From contig CAYVDH010000044.1 of NCBI GenBank assembly GCA_964450355.1, positions 1 to 20,672 on the forward strand: a DNA stretch of 20,672 nucleotides. The letters are read 5' to 3'. Position numbers and translations under genes: made by a program. Below, piece after piece: positions 7,637-15,291 of this stretch (positions are counted from its first letter, which is position 1; each line of letters opens with the position of its first letter). The notes beneath the pieces were generated by a model. It was not told the DNA's origin and did no database searches. It was given only the letters and a program-made list of their open reading frames with translations. The stretch comes from CAYVDH01 sp964450355. GTDB lineage: Bacteria; Bacteroidota; Bacteroidia; NS11-12g; UBA955.

Positions 7637-9061
7637 CTAATAATAAAAATTGTAAAATCTGCTTCCTCCATCTACTCCTACTCCCTCTATCTGCATTCTG
7701 CCCGAAGCACCTTCTAATTCTTTAATCAATTCACCTGCATCTGTGCATGTTTTGCCATTGTATTTTGTAAAAATAAATCCATCTTCTAATCCTAAATTAT
7801 TGATTAAGCCATTTCTAATGTTGCTAACTTTTACTCCAGATGAAATGCGGTATTTCTGTTGTTCTAATTTATTTATTGGTGTAAAATCTGCTCCTAATTT
7901 ATCCGAATTGATGCTGTTGTTTTTTGAAACTCCTGTCTCACCATTTTCGTTAGTTAAGGTCATTGTAGTTTCTTTTGCTGAACCATTTCTGATGTAATTA
8001 ATCTTTAATTTATCTCCTGGTCTGTAATAGGAAATATGCTCATCAAAACTTGATTTACCATCGATTGCTCTGTCCTGAATTTTCACAATCACATCGCCTT
8101 TTTGCAATCCCGCTTTACTTCCCGATGAACCTTCGAACACTTGGGTAACAAGCGCCCCATTTGATGTTTTATTTAGTTTTTCTGTAGCTTCATCTATGTC
8201 GGTAACTTCCATACCGGTGTTGCCTCTTTGAATTTTACCGAAATCAATTAAATCTTTGATGGTTTTTGCCACAATATTAGATGGTATTGCAAATCCATAA
8301 CCAGCATAACTACCAGTTTTGCTGTAAATAGCTGTATTAATTCCTACTAATTCACCATTTAAATTCACTAATGCTCCACCACTGTTTCCTGGATTTATAG
8401 CTGCATCGGTTTGAATAAACGATTCGATAGGAAATTGATTGTTTACAACGTTGATATTTCTTCCTTTTGCACTTACAATTCCTGCAGTAACTGTGCTGGT
8501 TAAATTAAATGGATTACCAACAGCTACTACCCACTCACCAACTTGCAAGTCATCAGAATTTACAATGTTGATTGCTGGCAGGTCTTCTGAATCAATTTTT
8601 AATAATGCCAAATCAGTAGAAGGGTCGCTTCCTACTAATTTTGCTGTAAATGTTTTCTTTTTATTGTTAAGCACAACTTCTATTTTGCTGGCATCTTTTA
8701 TTACATGCAAATTTGTCACTATGTATCCATCTTTGCGCACTATTACACCACTGCCTGTACTACTCACTTGACCAATGCTACCAAATGGATCCCATTCATC
8801 AAAAAACCATCCAAAAGGATTTCGTTGTTGAACTAAGGCTGTCGTTTTAATAAACACAACACTGGGGGTACTTACTTTAGAAGCCAATACAAAACTGATG
8901 CTTGATTCTGCCGCTTTGCCATTGTAATTTGCTAAAATCCCTTTTAAACTCTCATTGTTGTTAACACTGTTAGATGAACTTGAATAAAATTTAGTAAATA
9001 AAAAGGCTCCCAATAAGCCAAATACCATTGAGAAGGCAGCCGTTAAAAGAATTTTTTTCAT
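7637..9061 (-). CDS. htrA: HtrA/Deg family periplasmic serine protease
   Basis: A 474-residue trypsin-like protease with two PDZ domains. An N-terminal membrane anchor or signal (about 1-25) is followed by the protease domain with the full catalytic triad: His119 in TNLHVI, Asp150 in STDLALLKI and Ser227 in NPGNSGGAL. PDZ1 spans roughly 276-370 and PDZ2 roughly 400-462, with a short aromatic C-terminal tail. HtrA proteins degrade or refold damaged envelope proteins in the periplasm. It starts 13 bases after the DUF1573 gene and is probably cotranscribed with it. No terminator is obvious after the TAG stop. The family is certain; whether it acts more like DegP, DegQ or DegS is not decided by the sequence. 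Confidence 0.93.
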   Translation of the reverse strand: MKKILLTAAFSMVFGLLGAFLFTKFYSSSSNSVNNNESLKGILANYNGKAAESSISFVLASKVSTPSVVFIKTTALVQQRNPFGWFFDEWDPFGSIGQVSSTGSGVIVRKDGYIVTNLHVIKDASKIEVVLNNKKKTFTAKLVGSDPSTDLALLKIDSEDLPAINIVNSDDLQVGEWVVAVGNPFNLTSTVTAGIVSAKGRNINVVNNQFPIESFIQTDAAINPGNSGGALVNLNGELVGINTAIYSKTGSYAGYGFAIPSNIVAKTIKDLIDFGKIQRGNTGMEVTDIDEATEKLNKTSNGALVTQVFEGSSGSKAGLQKGDVIVKIQDRAIDGKSSFDEHISYYRPGDKLKINYIRNGSAKETTMTLTNENGETGVSKNNSINSDKLGADFTPINKLEQQKYRISSGVKVSNIRNGLINNLGLEDGFIFTKYNGKTCTDAGELIKELEGASGRMQIEGVGVDGGSRFYNFYY

Positions 9062-9074
9062 ACTACAAAATTAA

Positions 9075-10166
9075 TTAAAAAATCAATTTTGCAATGAATG
9101 ATAGATTAATGATTGAATTTGTCGGATCATTGGTATAAACAGTGACATACTTCTTATGATTAGCTGCGTCTTGGTTAATGGAATCATAAGTAAATATTAT
9201 TGTAGCTACTTCCCCTTTTTTTAATTTGTTTTTATCCACTTTAAATGTAATGCATGAACAATTGGGAACAATTCTCTTAAGAATTAATTCATCTTTACCG
9301 TCATTTTTAATTTTTACTGTATCAGAAAATTTAGAACCAACTCGATGAGTTCCCATATCAATGTTATTGCTTGTTAACATGGTAACTTTTGGTGCTTTTT
9401 TCAATTGTTTTTTAGTTAAATTAGAAAAATCTTCCTTCATTTTAGTCAGTACATAAATGAATTTTGAAGATTGTATGTTGTCGTCTGTAATAAGTTCTAT
9501 GCGTTGTTGCCTATCTCCTACTTGTGCAATTTTTGTTCCATCTACTTCCACAATTATTTTAATTGAATCTTCAGAATCCATGATGCTATCATTAATGAAT
9601 ACATTGATGTAACTTGGCAAAGGACCTAAGGCTAGAATTTTAATTGGATATCCATTGTAATTAAAAATTTTAATTTCTTTACTTTTGATTTCGTTGTTAA
9701 TGATGGGATTAAAATTCAAAACATATTCACTAAAATTCAAGTTGCTGTAGTTGATTGTATATACTTTATCATCAAATTTTTTACGAGGCATTGGAGTGAC
9801 GGAGCCTGTAATTGTCAGAGTTTGAAAATTTTCATCAACGTTGTTATAAACGTATAAATATTTCTCAAATGGTCCACTTTTTCCCAAAGTTTCATATATG
9901 GCTTTTATATATCCTTTTTGTCCCGGTTGAATGGTGTCCCTAGAAAATTCAGGTGTTGTACAACCGCAAGATGTTTCTACTTTTTTAATGAACATAGGCA
10001 CAGTGCTTGTATTTTCATAATAAAACATGTGATACACTCGATTTGATTCTTCTTTTAATTGTCCAAATTCATGAACTATTTTATCAAATTTAAAAGATTT
10101 AGCATATTGAGCATTTAACTGATTTATAGAAAATATTAGAACAGAGATGAAGAATGTTTTTTTCAT
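9075..10166 (-). CDS. Secreted DUF1573 protein with tandem Ig-like domains
   Basis: A 363-residue exported protein with a signal peptide (about 1-20, ending NAQ). The first DUF1573 module (about 25-125) has the hallmark ETSCGCTTP with Cys67 and Cys69, followed by IQPGQKGYIKAIY and an Ig-like strand pattern. A middle domain at about 130-240 is less conserved. The last domain (about 262-363) repeats the hallmark as VPNCSC with Cys303 and Cys305. DUF1573 modules are abundant in Bacteroidota and resemble ASH/MSP-like immunoglobulin folds; their molecular role is unknown. The paired cysteines could form disulfides or bind metal, which is inference. It lies directly upstream of the HtrA protease gene and diverges from ruvB. 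Confidence 0.85.
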   Translation of the reverse strand: MKKTFFISVLIFSINQLNAQYAKSFKFDKIVHEFGQLKEESNRVYHMFYYENTSTVPMFIKKVETSCGCTTPEFSRDTIQPGQKGYIKAIYETLGKSGPFEKYLYVYNNVDENFQTLTITGSVTPMPRKKFDDKVYTINYSNLNFSEYVLNFNPIINNEIKSKEIKIFNYNGYPIKILALGPLPSYINVFINDSIMDSEDSIKIIVEVDGTKIAQVGDRQQRIELITDDNIQSSKFIYVLTKMKEDFSNLTKKQLKKAPKVTMLTSNNIDMGTHRVGSKFSDTVKIKNDGKDELILKRIVPNCSCITFKVDKNKLKKGEVATIIFTYDSINQDAANHKKYVTVYTNDPTNSIINLSFIAKLIF

Positions 10167-10275
10167 TTATTTATAGTATTGCAAATTTCGTACATTTTAT
10201 TGCCAATAAAAAAAATACTTATTGGAACAATAAAATCTAGTTTTTCTTGATTTTAAATAAATAGATAAAGAATTA

Positions 10276-10308
10276 TTGAAAAAGGTTGCCTACTAGTTAA
10301 TATATTTG
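10276..10308 (+). promoter_or_regulatory. Candidate Bacteroidetes promoter for ruvB
   Basis: TTG at 10276-10278 is followed after 22 bases by TATATTTG at 10301-10308, a full match to TAnnTTTG. The box ends only nine bases before the ruvB ATG at 10318, so a transcript from here would have a leader of only about five bases. The 5' end of the longer TTG-started reading frame falls inside this box, which argues for the ATG start. Confidence 0.5.
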
Positions 10309-10317
10309 CAATTGAGA

Positions 10318-11346
10318 ATGCTGAATAAAAATTTAGACCCTGATAAAGAACAAATGAGTGATGTGGACAAAGACATTGAAAATGTTTTACGCCCTTCCAG
10401 GTTTGATGATTTTACTGGTCAAGCTCAAATACTTGAAAATTTACAAATATTTGTAAAAGCAGCAGTTCAAAGAGGCGAAGCTTTAGATCATGTATTGCTT
10501 CATGGGCCTCCGGGATTAGGTAAAACCACCTTAGCTTCAATCATTGCTAATGAAATGGGAAGCAACATTAAAATCACCAGTGGACCTGTGTTAGAAAAAC
10601 CTGGAGATTTAGCAGGTTTGCTCACTAATTTAGAAAAAGGCGATGTGTTGTTTATTGATGAAATTCACCGTTTAAGTCCTGTTGTAGAAGAGTATTTGTA
10701 TTCTGCAATGGAAGATTATAAAATAGACATTGTTCTTGATACAGGACCCAGTGCAAGATCTGTTCAAATCATGTTATCACCTTTCACTTTGATAGGAGCA
10801 ACTACTCGCTCTGGGTTATTGACATCGCCTCTTAGAGCGCGTTTTGGTATCAACAACAGACTTGAATATTACGATTCTGCTTTATTGACTAAAATCATAA
10901 CTCGCTCGGCTGGCATCATCAAAACACCCATAGAAACAGAAGCTGCTGCCGAAATTGCGCGAAGAAGCAGAGGCACCCCACGTATCGCCAATGCACTATT
11001 AAGGCGTACAAGAGATTTTGCTCAAATAAAAGGCAATGGAACCATCACCCACGATATTGCTAAATACGCACTTGCAGCATTGAATGTAGATGCGAATGGA
11101 TTAGATGAAATGGACAACAGAATTTTACTAACCATCATAGAAAAATTCAAAGGCGGACCAGTAGGTATCAATACCATAGCCACCGCTGTAGGCGAAGAGG
11201 CTGGCACAATAGAAGAAGTATATGAACCTTTTTTGATTCAAGAAGGCTATTTGATGAGAACTGCACGAGGAAGAGAAGCTACTGCCAATGCATACAAACA
11301 CCTAGGAAAAGTATTCCATCAAAACGGCAATAACGAATTGTTTTAA
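10318..11346 (+). CDS. ruvB: Holliday junction branch migration ATPase RuvB
   Basis: RuvB is the hexameric AAA+ motor that, with RuvA, drives branch migration of Holliday junctions in recombinational repair. From the ATG the protein has 342 residues, the usual family length. Landmarks: the N-terminal LRPSRFDDFTGQ segment, Walker A GPPGLGKT at 63-70, Walker B LFIDEIH at 111-117, sensor 1 GATTRSG around 160-166, the arginine-finger segment PLRARFG at 171-177, sensor 2 GTPRIA at 219-224, and the C-terminal winged helix with GPVGINTIATAVGEE. The open frame extends upstream to a TTG at 10306, but that codon lies inside the candidate -7 box and family members normally begin near here. The next gene starts about 20 bases after the stop and may be cotranscribed, though its function appears unrelated. 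Confidence 0.95.
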   Translation: MLNKNLDPDKEQMSDVDKDIENVLRPSRFDDFTGQAQILENLQIFVKAAVQRGEALDHVLLHGPPGLGKTTLASIIANEMGSNIKITSGPVLEKPGDLAGLLTNLEKGDVLFIDEIHRLSPVVEEYLYSAMEDYKIDIVLDTGPSARSVQIMLSPFTLIGATTRSGLLTSPLRARFGINNRLEYYDSALLTKIITRSAGIIKTPIETEAAAEIARRSRGTPRIANALLRRTRDFAQIKGNGTITHDIAKYALAALNVDANGLDEMDNRILLTIIEKFKGGPVGINTIATAVGEEAGTIEEVYEPFLIQEGYLMRTARGREATANAYKHLGKVFHQNGNNELF

Positions 11347-11365
11347 TAATCTAACTTCTACAAAC

Positions 11366-12061
11366 ATTAAACAACTATTTTTAATATCATTTCTCTTCTT
11401 GCTATTCTCCAATGTATATTCACAATCAAAACATGAAATATTTGGCGTTTATTACGAAGTGGATTCCGTTTCAAAACAATATTTTGATGGCAAAATTTGG
11501 AAAAAAGACATAGATACTACCCTCATTCAACTGAACAATAACCATACTTTTTTGTACAAATGGTCGCCCAAGTTTGGTCCATTTTCTAAAACACATATTT
11601 ATACTACAGGTACTTGGAAAAAAAGAGGGAGAAAAATATTGTTACAATCAAAATACCAAATCAATGAAAAAAGAGTATCAGAACATACTGACAACTCATT
11701 AGAAGACAGCGTTTTTATGGTCCAAATTCAAACTTACGACAGTTTCAGCACTTTTTTTGACCAACAATACATCAAAGTATTAAATAATCAAAGTTCATCA
11801 ATAGGCCATTTTAAAAGCGATTCATTAAAGACCATTTGTACAGCTTTAGTTAAAATAAAAAATGCTGATGAAGTAATTGTATTTGGCGATTTTGGAAAGT
11901 TAGAACCAATAGCTATAAAAAACAAACTGACCAACAAATTGATCATTCAATTTAATTGGTCAGTGAATTGGGATTACCAGTACTTTAAAAACTATAAATT
12001 AAAGTACAAGAAAAATACTTTGGTACTGGACAAGAAAAAATTAAAAAAAATTAAAACTTGA
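11366..12061 (+). CDS. Secreted protein of unknown function, apparent ATT start
   Basis: I do not recognise the family. The frame has no ATG upstream of or within its signal sequence. Read from the ATT at 11366 it gives a 231-residue protein with a textbook signal peptide (KQLFLISFLFLLFSNVYSQ after the initiator) and likely cleavage near YS-Q. The TTG at 11399 is the nearest alternative start but would cut away half the hydrophobic core and leave no basic N-terminus. The mature part is basic and rich in beta strands, with IYTTGTWKKRGRKILLQS around 70-88, a pattern reminiscent of lipocalin-like small secreted Bacteroidota proteins; this resemblance is weak. The C-terminus is strongly lysine-rich. 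It lies 19 bases after ruvB and its stop overlaps the end of the converging FKBP gene by 11 bases. Confidence 0.65.
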   Translation: MKQLFLISFLFLLFSNVYSQSKHEIFGVYYEVDSVSKQYFDGKIWKKDIDTTLIQLNNNHTFLYKWSPKFGPFSKTHIYTTGTWKKRGRKILLQSKYQINEKRVSEHTDNSLEDSVFMVQIQTYDSFSTFFDQQYIKVLNNQSSSIGHFKSDSLKTICTALVKIKNADEVIVFGDFGKLEPIAIKNKLTNKLIIQFNWSVNWDYQYFKNYKLKYKKNTLVLDKKKLKKIKT

Positions 12062-12728
12062 TTCTAATGATTTCTATTTCGCAAACAATAGGTTGATATG
12101 GTTCAATGCCCATTTGTCTTTCACCTTGTTGTCCAAAAGCTTCTTTACTAGGTATAGCAAAATAATATTTTGAACCAACTTCCATTAAAGTCAAAGCTTC
12201 TGAAAAGCCGCTGAATAATTGAGCATTCATAGGCAAAGTCATTGTTTTATCTCCTGAGCTAGAAATGGTCATTCCTTCAATAGTTTTGAAATCAAATTTT
12301 ATTTCAACAGAATCAGACAACTGTGGTTTTATATTTGTGCCTGGTTTCATTTGTTTATACACTATGCCTGATTTGGTAGTTTTATAAGTGGCATCTGAAC
12401 TTAATTTTTTGAAGAAATTAGCTTCAATTTCTTTGTTTTTACCAAATTTTTTGTCAATGATGTATTCAAAAAACACTTTTTGACCTTGTTCTTGTGATAA
12501 CACTAAACTGCTGTCTCCAAATTTCATGACTTTAGTCATGGCAGCTAAAAAAACTTCAGTATTTATCTCTTCAATGTTGTATTCTTTTAATTCTTTACCC
12601 ACTCTGGCTCCCATCATGTAAGAGAATGAATCGTTTTTAGATTTTAAAACTACTTTTTTAGTCGCTTTTTTGTCATTACAACTGTATAATACAGAAGCAA
12701 TGATAGTCATTACAAATATTTTTTTCAT
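12051..12728 (-). CDS. FKBP-type peptidyl-prolyl isomerase-like lipoprotein
   Basis: A 225-residue protein with a lipoprotein signal peptide (lipobox LYSC, Cys17). An N-terminal FKBP_N-like dimerisation region spans about 32-110 (DSFSYMMGARVGKEL) and a C-terminal FKBP domain spans about 120-225 (GIVYKQMKPGT, FSGFSEALTLMEVG, YFAIPSKEAFG). This is the FkpA/Mip architecture of periplasmic proline isomerase-chaperones. The active site is unusual: where catalytic FKBPs have FD and a pocket-floor Trp, this protein reads ISS (155-157) and SGF (173-175), and the usual VxYxG strand is IKFDF. It may be weakly active or a pure chaperone; that is inference. A TAnnTTTG box precedes it. Its stop overlaps the converging upstream gene. 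Confidence 0.82.
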   Translation of the reverse strand: MKKIFVMTIIASVLYSCNDKKATKKVVLKSKNDSFSYMMGARVGKELKEYNIEEINTEVFLAAMTKVMKFGDSSLVLSQEQGQKVFFEYIIDKKFGKNKEIEANFFKKLSSDATYKTTKSGIVYKQMKPGTNIKPQLSDSVEIKFDFKTIEGMTISSSGDKTMTLPMNAQLFSGFSEALTLMEVGSKYYFAIPSKEAFGQQGERQMGIEPYQPIVCEIEIIRIKF

Positions 12729-12751
12729 TTAATTTTTGATTATAAAGAGTG

Positions 12752-12759
12752 CAAAAGTA
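12752..12759 (-). promoter_or_regulatory. Candidate -7 promoter box for the FKBP lipoprotein gene
   Basis: On the minus strand TACTTTTG matches TAnnTTTG, 23 bases before the FKBP ATG at 12728. No clear -33 TTG lies 17-23 bases upstream. The box suggests the FKBP gene can be transcribed separately from the genes to its right. Confidence 0.4.
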
Positions 12760-12769
12760 GATGAAATTA

Positions 12770-13438
12770 TCAGAATTTAAAATTGGATTCGCAAGTTATC
12801 TTGATATTTTCTTTCGAAATTGGATGAATAAATTCAATTTCACTAGCGTGTAAACAGATTGATTTATCAGGATTAGGCTTTTTAAATCCGTACTTCAAAT
12901 CTCCAACTATGGGTGTTTTGTTGAAAGATAATTGAGCTCTTATTTGATGAAATCGCCCAGTTACAGGATTGACTTTTAATAAAGTGTAATTCCCGATTTT
13001 TTTAATCACTTCAAAACTAAGTTCTGATAATTTAGAATTGGCTACTTCTTTATTGAACACATCGGCTTTATGTGTTTTGCTGTTTTTACGCAAGTAATTG
13101 ATTAAAGTTTTCGATTTATCTGTAGGCTCAGGATATACCAATGCTTGATATGTTTTTTTTATTTTATCGTCTCTAAACATTTCATTCATTTTAGCCAATC
13201 CTTTACTTGTTTTAGCTAAAATCACTATTCCACTTACAGGTCTGTCTATTCGGTGAATTACACCACAAAACACATTTCCGGGTTTGGCTTCTCTTTCCTT
13301 TAAATAGCTTTTGACGTATTCGTTTAATGGCTTATCACCGGTATTATCCCCTTGAACTAATATGCCCGCTGGTTTATTGATTACTATGAGATGGTTGTCT
13401 TCAAACAGTATGTTTTTATCTATGGTTTGATAATCCAT
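12770..13438 (-). CDS. RluA-family RNA pseudouridine synthase
   Basis: A 222-residue enzyme that isomerises specific uridines in rRNA or tRNA to pseudouridine. The catalytic motif HRIDRPVSG at 62-70 contains the nucleophile Asp65. Other family features are the N-terminal LFEDNHLIVINKPAGILVQG (about 11-30), the GRFHQIRAQL segment near 160 and the following VGDLKYG. It lacks the N-terminal S4 RNA-binding domain found in RluC and RluD, as in the short RluA/TruC-like subgroup, so the target site cannot be named. Its ATG overlaps the murB stop by one base on the minus strand (TAATG), a typical sign of translational coupling. It is the last tightly packed gene of the operon starting with the TonB-dependent receptor. 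Confidence 0.9.
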   Translation of the reverse strand: MDYQTIDKNILFEDNHLIVINKPAGILVQGDNTGDKPLNEYVKSYLKEREAKPGNVFCGVIHRIDRPVSGIVILAKTSKGLAKMNEMFRDDKIKKTYQALVYPEPTDKSKTLINYLRKNSKTHKADVFNKEVANSKLSELSFEVIKKIGNYTLLKVNPVTGRFHQIRAQLSFNKTPIVGDLKYGFKKPNPDKSICLHASEIEFIHPISKENIKITCESNFKF

Positions 13439-14445
13439 TAATATATATTTACTTCAGGTTCAAGGGTGATATTGAACTTGGATTTAATGCTATCTATGAT
13501 TTGATAGGCAAGTGATTTAACTTCAAGTCCGCTAGCTCCTCCATAATTCACTAATACAAGAGCTTGTTTTGCATGACTTCCTGTATTTCCTATCCTTTTG
13601 CCCTTCCATCCTGCATTTTCAATGAGCCATGCAGCAGGTATTTTTACTCCATGTTCATTAGGAAAACCTTTCATTTCAGGATAATCAAATTTTAATTGAT
13701 TGTAAACCTCTTGAGATATGGTAGGATTTTTAAAGAAACTACCAGAGTTTCCTAATTCCTTTGGATCTGGTAATTTACTTTGTCTGATGGAGATGACAGC
13801 ATCGCTAACATCCTTTATGTTTGGATTGATTACTCCTTTTTCTGATAAAACAGATTGTATGTCACCATAGCTTATTTTTGGAACAAATTGTTTTGATAAC
13901 TTTAGGGTTACTGAGAATATGAAGTATTGATTTTTTAATTTTCTTTTAAAAACACTTTCACGGTAACCAAATTCGCATTGTTGATGAGTAAATGTTTCTA
14001 ATTCAAGGGTTTTGAGATTAAGCGCTTCTAATTCCACAAATACCGACTCAAGTTCCACACCATAAGCTCCTATATTTTGCATAGGTGCAGCGCCCATGGT
14101 GCCGGGAATTAATGACAAATTTTCAATACCACTATATCCATTTTCAACACAATACATGACGGATTCATGCCAATTTTCTCCACTGTAAAATTTGATTAAA
14201 ACGTTTTCATCATCCTCTTTTTGAATGATTCTCCCTTTTATTTCATTTTTAATGATTAGTCCTTCAAAATCTTTAGTAAACAACATGTTGCTGCCACCTC
14301 CCAAAAACAGTGTCTGTTCTTTTTCATTGAATAATAAAGCTTCTTTAAGCTCTTTTAAGGATGAAATGGCAACAAATTCTTTAGCTTTTACTTGAATACC
14401 AAAAGTGTTGTATGTTTGAATGGAATGATTAAAAAAGTGATTCAT
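13438..14445 (-). CDS. murB: UDP-N-acetylenolpyruvoylglucosamine reductase MurB
   Basis: MurB is the cytoplasmic FAD enzyme that reduces UDP-GlcNAc-enolpyruvate with NADPH to give UDP-MurNAc, the second committed step of peptidoglycan synthesis. The 335-residue length fits type I MurB (E. coli-like). The FAD-binding part shows LFLGGGSNML (about 46-55) and IPGTMGAAPMQNIGAYG (about 113-129). Catalytic residues are in place: Tyr161-Arg162 in FGYRES, the proton-donor Ser236 in NSGSFFKNP, and Glu331 in LEPEV near the C-terminus. It follows the aminotransferase gene after 3 bases and overlaps the pseudouridine synthase start by one base, so it is expressed within a multi-gene transcript rather than a classic mur/dcw cluster. 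Confidence 0.95.
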   Translation of the reverse strand: MNHFFNHSIQTYNTFGIQVKAKEFVAISSLKELKEALLFNEKEQTLFLGGGSNMLFTKDFEGLIIKNEIKGRIIQKEDDENVLIKFYSGENWHESVMYCVENGYSGIENLSLIPGTMGAAPMQNIGAYGVELESVFVELEALNLKTLELETFTHQQCEFGYRESVFKRKLKNQYFIFSVTLKLSKQFVPKISYGDIQSVLSEKGVINPNIKDVSDAVISIRQSKLPDPKELGNSGSFFKNPTISQEVYNQLKFDYPEMKGFPNEHGVKIPAAWLIENAGWKGKRIGNTGSHAKQALVLVNYGGASGLEVKSLAYQIIDSIKSKFNITLEPEVNIY

Positions 14446-14448
14446 TAA

Positions 14449-15279
14449 TTAATAAGTAAAAACAATGGAATGCAATTCAGTGGTTTTATGAAAAGAAAAT
14501 ACGGCATCTCTGTAATTTTCTACCCATAGAATGCCTTGAGTAGCATTAGTTAAAAACATTTCATCTGCAGAAAAAAGGTCAGATTCTTCAATCATGGTTT
14601 CGTGCACGGTGTAATTATTTTTTCGCAATTGAGAAATCACATGATTACGCATTACTCCATCAATACAGTATTCAGAAAGTGCTGGCGTATAAATTTCATC
14701 ATCGCTGATGATAAACAGGTTGGCATTATGAGCTTCTGCTACTCTGTTCATTTCATTGAACACCACTACTGAATTCAAGTTGTTTTCAGCTGCGTGAATT
14801 CCAGCTAGTACGTAATGCAATGCTGATAAAGGCTTGAAAAAGCTTAAAAAATTACTGGGTTTAAGTATTTGTTGAAATTGATCTAGATTCAATCCTTTAT
14901 CATTTAATTTGAATTTGCCATTGTACTCAGATACTTCAATGATGAATCCTGCTTTATTTGACTCAGGTATGTAAAAACCATCTGAATCGCGGTAAAAAGT
15001 GATTCTACAACGAGCGTCAGTTAATCCATTTTTTAAACAAAGCAATTCAATTTGTTCTTCAAAAAATTCACGAGTCCATTTTTCTTTCAATGGCAATTTT
15101 ATCCATTTAGAGGCTCTATTGATTCGATCGAAGTGAAGATGAAATAAATGAGGTTTTTTATTGATTACTTTAATGCTTTCAAAAAAACCATCTCCATATT
15201 TGTATGATCTTGAATGAGAATTAAACAACTTTTCATCTGAATCGGTTAAAACTCCATTGAAACTGATTAAACTTCTCAT
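14449..15279 (-). CDS. Class IV (branched-chain type) PLP aminotransferase or aminodeoxychorismate lyase
   Basis: A 276-residue fold type IV PLP enzyme. Family landmarks are YKYGDGFFESIKV at about 26-38, the HLHFDRINRAS segment at 47-57, the probable PLP lysine Lys149 in SFFKPLSALHYVLAG, and NRVAEAHNANLF at 178-189 with Glu182. A CIDGVMRNHVI segment follows. Members are branched-chain or D-amino acid aminotransferases or 4-amino-4-deoxychorismate lyase (PabC, folate synthesis). The sequence alone does not separate these; the small size and YGDGFFE motif lean towards PabC-like. It begins 12 bases after the DUF4249 gene and ends 3 bases before murB, in the same operon. Confidence 0.83.
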   Translation of the reverse strand: MRSLISFNGVLTDSDEKLFNSHSRSYKYGDGFFESIKVINKKPHLFHLHFDRINRASKWIKLPLKEKWTREFFEEQIELLCLKNGLTDARCRITFYRDSDGFYIPESNKAGFIIEVSEYNGKFKLNDKGLNLDQFQQILKPSNFLSFFKPLSALHYVLAGIHAAENNLNSVVVFNEMNRVAEAHNANLFIISDDEIYTPALSEYCIDGVMRNHVISQLRKNNYTVHETMIEESDLFSADEMFLTNATQGILWVENYRDAVFSFHKTTELHSIVFTY

Positions 15280-15291
15280 CCTTTAAGTAAT

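Noticed and set aside
8439..8771. 110-codon plus-strand open frame inside the HtrA gene
   Set aside because: It overlaps the catalytic domain of a certain gene in antisense and has no recognisable motif.
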